A program made the translations under genes and the position numbers. A stretch of DNA of 41,833 nucleotides. Source: Parasporobacterium sp. GTDB lineage: Bacteria > Bacillota > Clostridia > Lachnospirales > Lachnospiraceae. The stretch is from NCBI GenBank assembly GCA_017515535.1, contig JAFWFQ010000023.1, positions 1 through 41,833 on the forward strand, read 5' to 3'. How positions within the stretch are numbered: the first letter of the stretch is position 1; each line of letters begins with the position of its first letter. Positions 27,896 through 36,064 of this stretch are shown piece by piece. The notes beneath the pieces were generated by a model. It saw nothing but the letters and a program-made list of their open reading frames with translations, did not search any database and was not told the origin of the DNA.

Positions 27896-27931
27896 CGAAA
27901 AACAGCGGATCACGTTTGTTGATCCGCTGTT
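27896..27931. terminator. Terminator between two convergent MFS genes
   Basis: A 12-bp perfect stem (27901-27912 with 27920-27931, loop CGTTTGT) is flanked by an A5 run on its left, which reads as T5 on the minus strand. It should end the minus-strand MFS gene and can serve the plus-strand operon from the other side. Confidence 0.8.
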
Positions 27932-27952
27932 CCTATATATGAATTGATTATC

Positions 27953-29242
27953 TCATGAACGGTCGGCCGCATTGGCATCCGGCAGTTTTCTCATTGTCAT
28001 CAGTGCAGTAAAGCTGATCGCGATAATAATGATCAGAATCAGATAAGCAATTTTTGCGTGGCCGCTTTGAATCAGAGAGGTCATCATGATGCCTGAAAAG
28101 GCAGCAGGGATCAGTGACATTGCAAAAGCGAGCCGGTTCGCAGCCTGGTATTGCTTGCGGCCGTAAACATAAGCAACGATACATGGGCCCATGACCGGAG
28201 CAGCTCCGAGAATAATTGCCAGACCAATGGCCATGATGCTCAGCAGGATAACAGATTTTTTTACAGGCATAAAGATGAGTGACAAAGTCGGGATCAGCAT
28301 GCTGAGAATGAAAATCATTTCTGCTTTTAAGGAACCGAGTTTATCATTCAGCCATCCGAAGGCAAGGGAACACGGAATCCCGCCGATAGCTCCGACAGAT
28401 AAGAAAGCCGTTGCAGCCAGCCACAGTTCAGACCCGCCGAGTGTCATAAAACTGATCGCCATGGAAGACATGATCGCAGGAAGAACAAACTGCGGGGCAA
28501 TCATGACGATCGTAAGCTGCCATAGTTTTTTATCCCTCAGCATTTTCGATGCTTTGATCGGCGTATTATCCCCGATTTCAGAGAGAGGAGAGTGATCCAT
28601 GCCGTCCGGATACAACCCCGCATCTTCCGGAACATCTTTTAACAGAAAAACCAGGATCAGGATCATGAGCAGCGTCAGGACAGCGACTCCGTAATAAAAG
28701 GGACGGTAATCTCCGTTCCACTGTTTAGAAATCACATTAGGCATCAGAGATGTTCCGACGATCGTAAAAATTGTGGCTCCGATCGAACCAATAGATGCCA
28801 TGCGTCCGCGAAGCCTGATGAACCAGTTTGTGATCAGCATCGCTCCTCCCATCTGGAAGATCGGGCAACAGCAGCGTATGACAAAAAGCGCGATAAAGAA
28901 CAATGGAAAGTTTCCGGCTTTTGTTCCGCCGAAACAGTCAAGTCCGTTCGCAAGAGCAATTCCGACACATCCTAATCCGGTAAGTGCCATGAACGGTATC
29001 ATGATCTTCTTGATGCCGAACTTGATCAGGAGCGTTCCGTAAACGATCGTTAAGATAATTGCGGCGATGTTTCCGATCGTCATGGGGAGCATCGTGAGGT
29101 TTGCGTTCCATCCTCCGCCATCTTCTGTAATAAAAGTCTGTATGATGTTCATGTGTTCCACCTGCATTCCGGCATACATGAACATGCAGAGCAGGTTAAA
29201 GAACACAAGAACGATTCCGAAAAACAGGAACTTTTTCTTCAT
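27953..29242 (-). CDS. MFS transporter (oxalate/formate-antiporter-like)
   Basis: This 429-residue protein has about twelve membrane spans (for example FLFFGIVLVFFNLLCMFMYAG as span 1). The FIRLRGRMASIGSIG segment between spans 4 and 5 and LAFGWLNDKLGSLKAEM between spans 8 and 9 fit the MFS fold. It differs from the MFS protein just across the convergent junction, so this is not a simple duplication. A GGAG site sits six bases from its ATG. It stands alone on its strand between two plus-strand operons; substrate unknown, probably a small organic anion linked to the nearby catabolic genes. Confidence 0.82.
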   Translation of the reverse strand: MKKKFLFFGIVLVFFNLLCMFMYAGMQVEHMNIIQTFITEDGGGWNANLTMLPMTIGNIAAIILTIVYGTLLIKFGIKKIMIPFMALTGLGCVGIALANGLDCFGGTKAGNFPLFFIALFVIRCCCPIFQMGGAMLITNWFIRLRGRMASIGSIGATIFTIVGTSLMPNVISKQWNGDYRPFYYGVAVLTLLMILILVFLLKDVPEDAGLYPDGMDHSPLSEIGDNTPIKASKMLRDKKLWQLTIVMIAPQFVLPAIMSSMAISFMTLGGSELWLAATAFLSVGAIGGIPCSLAFGWLNDKLGSLKAEMIFILSMLIPTLSLIFMPVKKSVILLSIMAIGLAIILGAAPVMGPCIVAYVYGRKQYQAANRLAFAMSLIPAAFSGIMMTSLIQSGHAKIAYLILIIIIAISFTALMTMRKLPDANAADRS

Positions 29243-29576
29243 TTTTTTCTCCGTCTTATTGAATCAATGAATCAAGGTAAGATCGGCCGTTTGGCTGACT
29301 CCGATACAGTATACTTATTCCATTTTATAATAATATTGTCGATGAAAGGATGCTTTAGGATTCCTTCTAAAGTTACAGGGCTTCCTTTTGTAAAACGGTA
29401 CAAAAAGCCTGCAGCCGAAGAACGAAATATACGGGTAAGAAGATGCAGATGCAGCAAGGAAGGCATTCCAAGGGAGGTTACGAATCAGAAGGAGGAAGTT
29501 TTGTTCTAAATCCCAAACACATTCTGATAGTTTGAGAGTATAATCAAAATAAGAGGACAGAGATCCTCAAAAGAGC
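29243..29576. other. Gene-free region between the MFS and MATE genes
   Basis: No convincing gene is present. A TATAAT (29539-29544) about 33 bases before the MATE start may be its -10, though the -35 position is poor. A small hairpin GAGGA/TCCTC just precedes the start. Candidate minus-strand promoter bases (TATAAT-like, near 29325-29335) lie upstream of the MFS gene. Open readings of 60-118 residues here look like chance. Confidence 0.45.
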
Positions 29577-30941
29577 ATGGACAATACACTGATTAAAGAT
29601 TATACAAAAGGTCCGATTGCGAAACAGCTGATTACATTTGTTGTTCCGCTGTTTTTAGCGAACCTTCTCCAGATCATTTACAATATTGCGGATATGATCA
29701 TTGTCGGAAACGTGATCGGAAGGGTTGGACTATCCGCGGTCTCTGTCGGAGGAGATGTTTCTCAGCTTCTGACTTTTATGATCATGGGCTTTGCGAACGC
29801 GGCGCAGGTTATCATTTCTCAATATATCGGGGCAGAGCAGAGATATCGAATCGGAAAGTTTATCGGAACCTTTATTTCCTTTACCTTTATTTGTGTTATT
29901 GTGTTAACCGGGCTTTGTCTGATCCTGCAGAATCAGATCATTCTCTGGATGCAGACTCCGCTTGAGTCACAGGCAGATGCAAAAAGCTATTTTGTTACCT
30001 GTGCAATCGGCCTGGTCTTTATTTTCGGTTATAATGCCATCAGTGCGATCATGAGAGGTCTGGGGGATTCCAAGCGCCCGTTCGTGTTTATCGCGATTGC
30101 GTCCATGTTGAATATCGGTCTTGACCTGCTCTTTGTTTATGTATTCGGAATGAGGGCGTTCGGAGCCGCGCTTGCAACCGTCATAAGCCAGGGCGTCAGT
30201 TTTATCATCGGAATCGGTTATCTCTGGTGGAAACGGGCAAATCTCGGATTTGAGATGCATTTGAGATACATTCGGTTTAATAAGGGATATCTTGGTCCTT
30301 TAGTGAAACTCGGAATTCCGATGGCGATCAAACACTCTTCTGTCAACATTTCCAGAATGTTTGTGAATTCGTTCCTGAATTCTTACGGATTAGTCGTTTC
30401 TGCTGTGGTAGGTATCGTCGGAAAAATAACCAGTGTCGCGATGTTGATCTCCAATGCATTTAATACCGCAGGCTCTTCCATGGTCGGTCAGAATATCGGT
30501 GCGGAAAAATACGACCGGGTATTAAAGATTCTTGGTGTGATGCTTGTAATAATCTTGCCAATCTATCTCGTGGTTGGAGCCATCATGTTTATTTTTCCGG
30601 AACAGATCTATTCCATTTTCACTTCCGATTCGGAAGTTATCAGTATAGCGATGCAGTACCTTCCGGTCTGGATCCTGATTTTTGCAGGATTTGCTTTACG
30701 GGCCCCGGTCAATGCATTTATGAACGGGACCGGAAATTTCACCCTGAATTTCCTGCTTGCGATCTTAGATGCCGTGATCATGAGAATCGGCCTTTCCCTG
30801 CTCTTAGGACTTGCAGCAGGCTGGGGCTATATGGGATTCTGGTACGGAGATGCAATTGCGGGATTTACTCCGCTTGCCATCTTTATTGTGTATCTTTCAA
30901 CCGGAAAATGGAAGACAAGGAAGTATATTATCAAAGAATGA
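29577..30941 (+). CDS. MATE-family multidrug/metabolite exporter
   Basis: This 454-residue protein has twelve membrane spans in two related halves and the MATE layout (PIAKQLITFVVPLFLANLLQIIYNIADMIIVG at the start; the matching half begins KLGIPMAIKHSSVNISRMFVNSFLNS). MATE carriers export drugs or phenolic compounds using sodium or proton gradients. The window's V-ATPase is predicted to pump sodium, so a sodium-coupled exporter would fit, but the coupling ion is not visible here. The regulator gene starts 21 bases after its stop, from its own promoter. Confidence 0.9.
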   Translation: MDNTLIKDYTKGPIAKQLITFVVPLFLANLLQIIYNIADMIIVGNVIGRVGLSAVSVGGDVSQLLTFMIMGFANAAQVIISQYIGAEQRYRIGKFIGTFISFTFICVIVLTGLCLILQNQIILWMQTPLESQADAKSYFVTCAIGLVFIFGYNAISAIMRGLGDSKRPFVFIAIASMLNIGLDLLFVYVFGMRAFGAALATVISQGVSFIIGIGYLWWKRANLGFEMHLRYIRFNKGYLGPLVKLGIPMAIKHSSVNISRMFVNSFLNSYGLVVSAVVGIVGKITSVAMLISNAFNTAGSSMVGQNIGAEKYDRVLKILGVMLVIILPIYLVVGAIMFIFPEQIYSIFTSDSEVISIAMQYLPVWILIFAGFALRAPVNAFMNGTGNFTLNFLLAILDAVIMRIGLSLLLGLAAGWGYMGFWYGDAIAGFTPLAIFIVYLSTGKWKTRKYIIKE

Positions 30942-30947
30942 TTTCTG

Positions 30948-30956
30948 TGATAGAAT
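30948..30956 (+). promoter_or_regulatory. Extended -10 promoter of the leaderless PucR-type regulator gene
   Basis: TGA immediately before TAGAAT (30951-30956) is an extended -10. The regulator ATG at 30963 is six bases after it, where transcription should begin, and no ribosome site precedes the ATG. It overlaps the end of the MATE gene by nothing but is only seven bases from its stop. Confidence 0.5.
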
Positions 30957-30962
30957 AATTCC

Positions 30963-32225
30963 ATGGCAGGAAAGAAATCATCCCAATCAAATTACAGACT
31001 TCTTACGGAAGCACTGCTTTCAGATAAGGGGATCCGGCATCTGACCGATGCGGCATTCTCTGTTTTTCACCGGCCGATCGTCGTGATCGATTCTTCTTAT
31101 AAATACCTTGCGAAAAAATTTGATCCCGGTCTTTTTCCGGAAGACAGCCCGGTTTATCATTATCTTTCTTCCGGCGATATCTGGAATCAGGAATTCCTGA
31201 ATAAAAAAGGAATCGAGGCTCTGAAAAAAGACAGGGTCCGCGAACTCCTTCAGCATACGACCGGTATTGTCCGGTTCCATCATTCCGTCTTTGACTGTGA
31301 CTGTGTCGCAGCGGGACTTCGGATCAAAAATACCCTGGTTGCCTATGTGATCATGATCGAGGCAGATGATCCGCTATCTAAGGAAGAACAGGATCTATTT
31401 GAAACGTTCCGGGATCTTCTTTGCCAGGAACTCCAAAAAAATCAGCTTTATCAGAACAACAGAGATGAGTACATTTCCTATCTCCTGATGGATCTTCTGA
31501 ATAATAAATATCCGGATGCGGAGACGATCCGGCGAAGACTCGAAACGGTAGATTTTGAGCCTGCTCACCATATGTGCGTGGTCGTGATCCGCAAGCGGCT
31601 TGAGGAAGAAGAGCTTCCATCGATGGAACTGGTCCTAAACCAGCTTCGCGGCCCTCTTTCAGGACATATGTATGCGGTCATCGAGAAATCAGTCGTTTTA
31701 TTGCTGAACTTCAAAGAAAATAAAAGGTTTGACGGGCGGCTTTTTGAAGTGGTCCAGCAAGTCTGTGAAAATAATGATCTGATTGCCGGAGTCAGTAATG
31801 ACTTTCAGGATATGACCCAGCTGACACGTCAGTACCGGCTTGCAAAAAGAGCTGCCCTTGTCTGCCAGCGTTACGTCGAAGACCATCGGATCATCTTTTA
31901 TGACGATGTCTTTGATCTCGCGCTTCTGGAATATTGTGACCGCCATTATAATCTCATGGATTTTGTGCATTCTTCCGTCGTCAACCTCATGGAATATGAT
32001 GAGAAGTATGGGACAAATTATCTTTACACATTTTGGGTCTATACAGAAAACGCCTGCAATACAAATGCGACTGCCTCAAAAATGTTCGTTCATAAAAACA
32101 CGCTCGCTTACCGCCTCGGTAAGATCAAGGAGATCTTAGGCTCTGACCTTACCAGCGGCAAAGATCTTTTTGCATTCCAGCTGTCCATGCGGATATTAAG
32201 GATGCTGGGGAAGTTGGAGAAGTAG
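30963..32225 (+). CDS. PucR/CdaR-family transcriptional regulator
   Basis: This 420-residue regulator ends in the PucR-type helix-turn-helix (NATASKMFVHKNTLAYRLGKIKEILG, about residues 372-397). The middle has the GGDEF-like CdaR domain (QLTRQYRLAKRAALVCQ). The N-terminal part (about 1-140) is a ligand-sensing region with a VVIDSSYKYL start that looks PAS- or GAF-like. Such proteins activate catabolic genes in response to a pathway metabolite. Its place between the MATE gene and the rnfC-metV-metF operon, and close to the catabolic genes, makes either a target. Translation is probably leaderless. Confidence 0.85.
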   Translation: MAGKKSSQSNYRLLTEALLSDKGIRHLTDAAFSVFHRPIVVIDSSYKYLAKKFDPGLFPEDSPVYHYLSSGDIWNQEFLNKKGIEALKKDRVRELLQHTTGIVRFHHSVFDCDCVAAGLRIKNTLVAYVIMIEADDPLSKEEQDLFETFRDLLCQELQKNQLYQNNRDEYISYLLMDLLNNKYPDAETIRRRLETVDFEPAHHMCVVVIRKRLEEEELPSMELVLNQLRGPLSGHMYAVIEKSVVLLLNFKENKRFDGRLFEVVQQVCENNDLIAGVSNDFQDMTQLTRQYRLAKRAALVCQRYVEDHRIIFYDDVFDLALLEYCDRHYNLMDFVHSSVVNLMEYDEKYGTNYLYTFWVYTENACNTNATASKMFVHKNTLAYRLGKIKEILGSDLTSGKDLFAFQLSMRILRMLGKLEK

Positions 32226-32288
32226 CGATAAGCAAACCCGAAAGAGTCATTTCGTGCAAAAAAATCTTTTGAAAAATGGAAATATTAT

Positions 32289-32318
32289 AAGGACATTGAA
32301 TCAATGTCCTTTTTTTTG
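32289..32318 (+). terminator. Rho-independent terminator after the regulator gene
   Basis: AAGGACATTG (32289-32298), loop AAT and CAATGTCCTT (32302-32311) followed by a run of seven further T bases form a compact plus-strand terminator. Confidence 0.92.
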
Positions 32319-32329
32319 CCGAAAATGCT

Positions 32330-32357
32330 TTGAATTTGTACCTTGAGTGAATATAAT
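32330..32357 (+). promoter_or_regulatory. Promoter of the rnfC-metV-metF operon
   Basis: TTGAAT (32330-32335) and TATAAT (32352-32357) are separated by 16 bases. A start near 32364 would give a 5' leader of about 110 bases before the GTG start at 32474. I see no clear riboswitch fold in that leader. Confidence 0.55.
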
Positions 32358-32473
32358 AAATATGTACAAAACTCTGAACATTCAGACGTTATTTTCTGTG
32401 TAAAAGTGTGGGGGAAGATAATGGCTTGTGAATGTGGCTTTAAGGGTTAATATATTTGGAAAGGAGAAAATGG

Positions 32474-34432
32474 GTGGACTATACCAAGTATGTATTGAAA
32501 GATAACGAAGAGTTAGCTTCCCTCCTGGAAGATAAAGATAACATTTTCGTTATTTCCTGTAACAAATGTTTCAAGGAATTTGAATCTGTAGAAGAAACCG
32601 ACGGCGATGATTTCGCTGCATTCGCCAAGGAACAGGGCAAAAATGTTACAGGTATCACAAAAGTAGACTTTCTGTGCAATCAGCTCCTGACAGCAAAGAA
32701 GCTCGAAGGAATCATCCCGGAAGGAACGGAGTACATTGCCGTTTGTTCCTGCGGTCTGGGAATTCAGATCGTTGCAGAGATGGAGGACCTTCCTGTTATT
32801 GCTGCAAGTAACTCGCTGAATTACATCGGTCATCACGGAATGGCTTTGACACAGAAGACCTGTGGTGCCTGCGCACAGTGCTATCTGAACCTCACCGGCG
32901 GTATTTGTCCGATCGTGGATTGCTCAAAGAGCCTGCTGAACGGACAGTGCGGCGGTGCGAAGAACGGCAAATGCGAGGTGGATCCGAAGAAAGATTGTGC
33001 ATGGGAGAAGATCTATCAGAGACTCGAAGCACAGGGCCGCCAGAAAGATTTCCTCGACCAGCCGGTTCAGCTGCGTGATTATGCAAAGAGTAATTTCAAA
33101 GTTGTAAATGATTTCGTAAAGGAGATTCGGGACAGCCGTCTTACCGGCTACAACGGAGGTGTTCATCCGACCGAGAACAAAGAACTCGCAGAGAACATTC
33201 CTCTTGCGAAATTCCCGGAACCGGAAATCGTTGTAATTCCGACTTCCATGCATGCGGGTGCCCCCGCCACTCCTGTAGTGAAGGTTGGAGATACAGTAAA
33301 AGTAGGCCAGCTTATTGCTGAGCAAAACGGCTTCATCAGCGCACCTGTTCATTCGAGTGTAAGCGGAACCGTTATCGCGATCGAGCCTCGTCCGCATTCT
33401 AAGGGAACGGATGTTGATGCAATCGTGATCCAGAATGATAAACAGAATACGATTGATGATTCTGTAAAACCGGCAAAACCGCTTGAAGAGCTGACAGCTG
33501 ACGAGATCGTTGAGATCGTAAAAGACAAAGGTATTACCGGTATGGGTGGTGCAGGCTTCCCGACTTATGTCAAATTAAAACCGGGCAAACCGATCGATGC
33601 AGTCCTCTTAAACGGCTGCGAGTGCGAGCCTTATCTTACGGCAGATCATCGTGTGCTCTTAGAGCAGGCGGATGACGTGATCTACGGTCTGAAAGCGATC
33701 ATCAAGGCAGTCGGTGCTCCGAAGGGTATTATCGTAATCGAAGATAATAAACCGGATGCAATCGAACTCATGGAAGCTAAGGTCGCAGATGATGAGACTC
33801 TTGAGGTTGCAACGGTTAGAACGAAGTATCCACAGGGCGCAGAGAAGATGCTGATCAAGAATGTCATGAAACGCATGGTTCCGTCCGGCGGACTTCCGGC
33901 AGATGTCGGAGCAGTCGTTGCCAACGTAAGTACTGCAGTTGCAATTTCTGACGCGATCCAGAAGGGTATGCCTCTGGTAGAGCGTGCGGTATCCGTAACC
34001 GGCGACTTCATGGCGAAACCGGGCAACTTCATGGTTAAGATCGGTACCGACGTTCAGAGTATTATTGACTACTGCGGCGGAATTACCCGTGAGGGCGCAA
34101 CGGTTAAAATGGGTGGACTTATGATGGGTGCAGTTCTTGAGAACACGAACGTACCGGTCATCAAGGGCACCAACGGTATTATTGCTGTTAACACGGAATA
34201 CACAGAAGCAAACGAGTGCATTAAATGCGGTCGCTGCCAGGATGTATGTCCGATGGAACTGGCTCCGCTGAATTTCTACAAATTCGCGAAACAAAATGAC
34301 GCGAAAGCGCTCCTTGAGAAAAATATCATGGATTGCTTCGAATGCGGATGCTGTCAGTATATCTGCTCCTCTAAGATCCCGCTTGTAATGTGGATCAAGG
34401 CAGGCAAACAAGCTGCAAGGGAGGTGAAATAA
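32474..34432 (+). CDS. MetV-RnfC fusion, NADH-linked subunit of methylenetetrahydrofolate reductase
   Basis: From a GTG at 32474, seven bases after AAGGAG, this is 652 residues; a TTG reading at 32456 would overlap the ribosome site. Residues 1 to about 205 are a MetV domain with many Cys (CGACAQCYLN, GGICPIVDCSKSL, NGQCGGAKNGKCEVDP). From about 222 a RnfC-type chain follows: GGVHPTENKELAEN, GMGGAGFPTYVKLKP (NADH/FMN-binding), NGCECEPYLTADH, and two [4Fe-4S] motifs (CIKCGRCQDVCP and CFECGCCQYIC). RnfC2 feeds NADH electrons to MetF-MetV in Acetobacterium woodii, where the subunits are separate. The fused second MetV domain is unusual. Confidence 0.88.
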   Translation: MDYTKYVLKDNEELASLLEDKDNIFVISCNKCFKEFESVEETDGDDFAAFAKEQGKNVTGITKVDFLCNQLLTAKKLEGIIPEGTEYIAVCSCGLGIQIVAEMEDLPVIAASNSLNYIGHHGMALTQKTCGACAQCYLNLTGGICPIVDCSKSLLNGQCGGAKNGKCEVDPKKDCAWEKIYQRLEAQGRQKDFLDQPVQLRDYAKSNFKVVNDFVKEIRDSRLTGYNGGVHPTENKELAENIPLAKFPEPEIVVIPTSMHAGAPATPVVKVGDTVKVGQLIAEQNGFISAPVHSSVSGTVIAIEPRPHSKGTDVDAIVIQNDKQNTIDDSVKPAKPLEELTADEIVEIVKDKGITGMGGAGFPTYVKLKPGKPIDAVLLNGCECEPYLTADHRVLLEQADDVIYGLKAIIKAVGAPKGIIVIEDNKPDAIELMEAKVADDETLEVATVRTKYPQGAEKMLIKNVMKRMVPSGGLPADVGAVVANVSTAVAISDAIQKGMPLVERAVSVTGDFMAKPGNFMVKIGTDVQSIIDYCGGITREGATVKMGGLMMGAVLENTNVPVIKGTNGIIAVNTEYTEANECIKCGRCQDVCPMELAPLNFYKFAKQNDAKALLEKNIMDCFECGCCQYICSSKIPLVMWIKAGKQAAREVK

Positions 34433-34433
34433 T

Positions 34434-35072
34434 ATGCTGATCACTCAATTAAAAGAGAAAGAATCCATTGAAGCTTTAGTAAATGGAAAAGCGTTTATTA
34501 TTAACTGCTTTGGATGTAAAGAAGTTCATTTTCCGGAAAAAGAAGCAAAGGAATTCCAGGAAGAACTGAAAGCAGCAGGAAAGGTCACAGAGATCCTTAC
34601 CATGGATTATATCTGTAACCCGAAGAATCTGGAACTGCACCTGCAGAACTACAAAGCGGAAATCGAGGCAGCAGATGTTGTTCTCGTCTTCTCCTGCGGT
34701 GTAGGTGTACAAACTGTTGCAGACTTCTGTGCAGACAAAAAGGTTTTCGCTGCATGCGATACCTACGAGCTTCCGGGCTATCAGGGTGTTACCCCGCAGC
34801 TGTTCGACTGTGACCAGTGCGGAATGTGCTTCCTGAACGGAACCGGTGGTATCTGCCCGCTCACCGCTTGCTCAAAGAGCTTAGTGAACGGCCAGTGCGG
34901 CGGCGCGAAGAACGGCATGTGTGAAGTGGATCCGGAAATGGAATGCGGCTGGGAGCGTATCCAGAAGCGTCTTGAGAAATTAGGACGTATTGATATTCTG
35001 AAGAATGCTCCGGTACAGATCCGTGACTATTCCACAGACGATGCAACAAAAGAAGCAAAACAATCTGAATAA
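34434..35072 (+). CDS. metV: MetV, Fe-S/zinc subunit of methylenetetrahydrofolate reductase
   Basis: This 212-residue protein is a stand-alone copy of the domain that is also fused to the preceding RnfC. The shared stretch is CDQCGMCFLNGTGGICPL, ACSKSLVNGQCGGAKNGMCEVDPE and CGWERIQKRLEKLGR. MetV stabilises and gives electrons to MetF in acetogens. It starts one base after the RnfC stop with GGGAGGTG in front, and is followed 20 bases later by metF. Its similarity to the fused domain extends over at least 200 residues, indicating in-operon duplication. Confidence 0.9.
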   Translation: MLITQLKEKESIEALVNGKAFIINCFGCKEVHFPEKEAKEFQEELKAAGKVTEILTMDYICNPKNLELHLQNYKAEIEAADVVLVFSCGVGVQTVADFCADKKVFAACDTYELPGYQGVTPQLFDCDQCGMCFLNGTGGICPLTACSKSLVNGQCGGAKNGMCEVDPEMECGWERIQKRLEKLGRIDILKNAPVQIRDYSTDDATKEAKQSE

Positions 35073-35092
35073 TATATAAGGAGCGATAAAGA

Positions 35093-35974
35093 ATGAAAGT
35101 AACAGAGTTATTTAAAGAAGGTAAGTTTGTTGTTTCTGCTGAAGTTGGTCCTCCGAAGGGAATCAATATTGATAAAATGATTGAAGAGGCAAAAGAATAC
35201 CTCACAGGCGTTGATGCAATCAATGTTACAGACAACCAGTCTTCCGTAATGCGTCTTGGTTCTCTGGCAGTTTGCAAGGTCTTAAAAGATAACGGTTTCA
35301 ATCCGATCTTCCAGATGACCTGCCGTGACAGAAACAGAATCGCATTAGAGTCCGATCTGTTAAGCGCAGCAATGTTCGGAATTGACAACGTTCTGTCCCT
35401 GACCGGTGACTATACAAAACTCGGTGACCATCCGGGTGCAAAACCTGTTTTTGACTTAGACTCCGTATCTCTTCTGTATACGATGGGTCTCTTAGAGCAG
35501 GGCAAGGACCTTGGCGGACAGGATCTTGACGGCGAGCCGCCGACATTCGCAAAAGGTGCTGTTGTTTCACCTTGCAGTGATTCTGTGGATGCTCAGCTTG
35601 TAAAAATGGAACGTAAGATCAAAGCAGGTGCTCAGTTCTTCCAGACACAGGCGATCTTTGATTCCGAAAGATATATCAAGTTCTATGAGAGAGCTAAAGA
35701 GTTCGGTGTTCCGATCCAGCTTGGTATCATTGTTCCGAAGAATGCGGGAATGTGCAACTTCATGAACAATAACGTTGCAGGTATCTCTATCCCGGCTGGT
35801 ATTATCGAAGAACTCAAAGCTGATAAAGAAAGAGCAAAAGCCGGAATCACCGGCACCGAGATCGCAGCACGTATTATCCGTGAATGCAAGGATTACTGCC
35901 AGGGCGTTCATATCATGACCCTTGGATGGGAAAGCAAGATTCCGGGCCTCTTAGAACAGGCAGGATTGGCTTGA
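35093..35974 (+). CDS. metF: 5,10-methylenetetrahydrofolate reductase, MetF
   Basis: This 293-residue TIM-barrel flavoprotein interconverts methylene-THF and methyl-THF. Seen: the N-terminal SAEVGPPKG with the catalytic Glu (about residue 17), the INVTDNQSSVMR strand, MTCRDRNRIALESDLL, NVLSLTGDY and a FFQTQAIFD substrate block. It ends the rnfC-metV-metF operon. It runs in the methyl branch of the Wood-Ljungdahl pathway, or in reverse to oxidise methyl groups taken from methoxylated compounds. Ribosome site AAGGAG is eight bases before the start. No fhs, folD or acs genes are in the window. Confidence 0.95.
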   Translation: MKVTELFKEGKFVVSAEVGPPKGINIDKMIEEAKEYLTGVDAINVTDNQSSVMRLGSLAVCKVLKDNGFNPIFQMTCRDRNRIALESDLLSAAMFGIDNVLSLTGDYTKLGDHPGAKPVFDLDSVSLLYTMGLLEQGKDLGGQDLDGEPPTFAKGAVVSPCSDSVDAQLVKMERKIKAGAQFFQTQAIFDSERYIKFYERAKEFGVPIQLGIIVPKNAGMCNFMNNNVAGISIPAGIIEELKADKERAKAGITGTEIAARIIRECKDYCQGVHIMTLGWESKIPGLLEQAGLA

Positions 35975-36006
35975 TCCATTAAACAACAATCTCGTTTGAA
36001 AAGAAA

Positions 36007-36040
36007 GGGCAGAGGCGTTTGAAGTCTCTGCCCGTTTTTT
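36007..36040. terminator. Terminator after metF, possibly bidirectional
   Basis: GGGCAGAGGC (36007-36016), loop GTTTGAA and GTCTCTGCCC (36024-36033) with one G-T pair are followed by G and six Ts on the plus strand. On the minus strand a CTTTCTTTTC tail could serve the convergent UroD-fold gene. Confidence 0.92.
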
Positions 36041-36064
36041 CTGTATTATCCTATCCTTATACTC

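Noticed and set aside
29153..29509. Open readings of 64-118 codons between the MFS and MATE genes
   Set aside because: No ribosome site, no family pattern, and they partly overlap the MFS start; treated as non-coding.
32470..32510. ATG just after the AAGGAG upstream of the MetV-RnfC fusion
   Set aside because: It is only three bases from the ribosome site, in a different frame, and stops after about twelve codons; the in-frame GTG four bases later is well spaced.
32474..35072. Tandem MetV domains as an assembly duplication
   Set aside because: The two copies differ at many codons and residues and one is fused in frame to RnfC, so this is an old duplication and not a repeated read.
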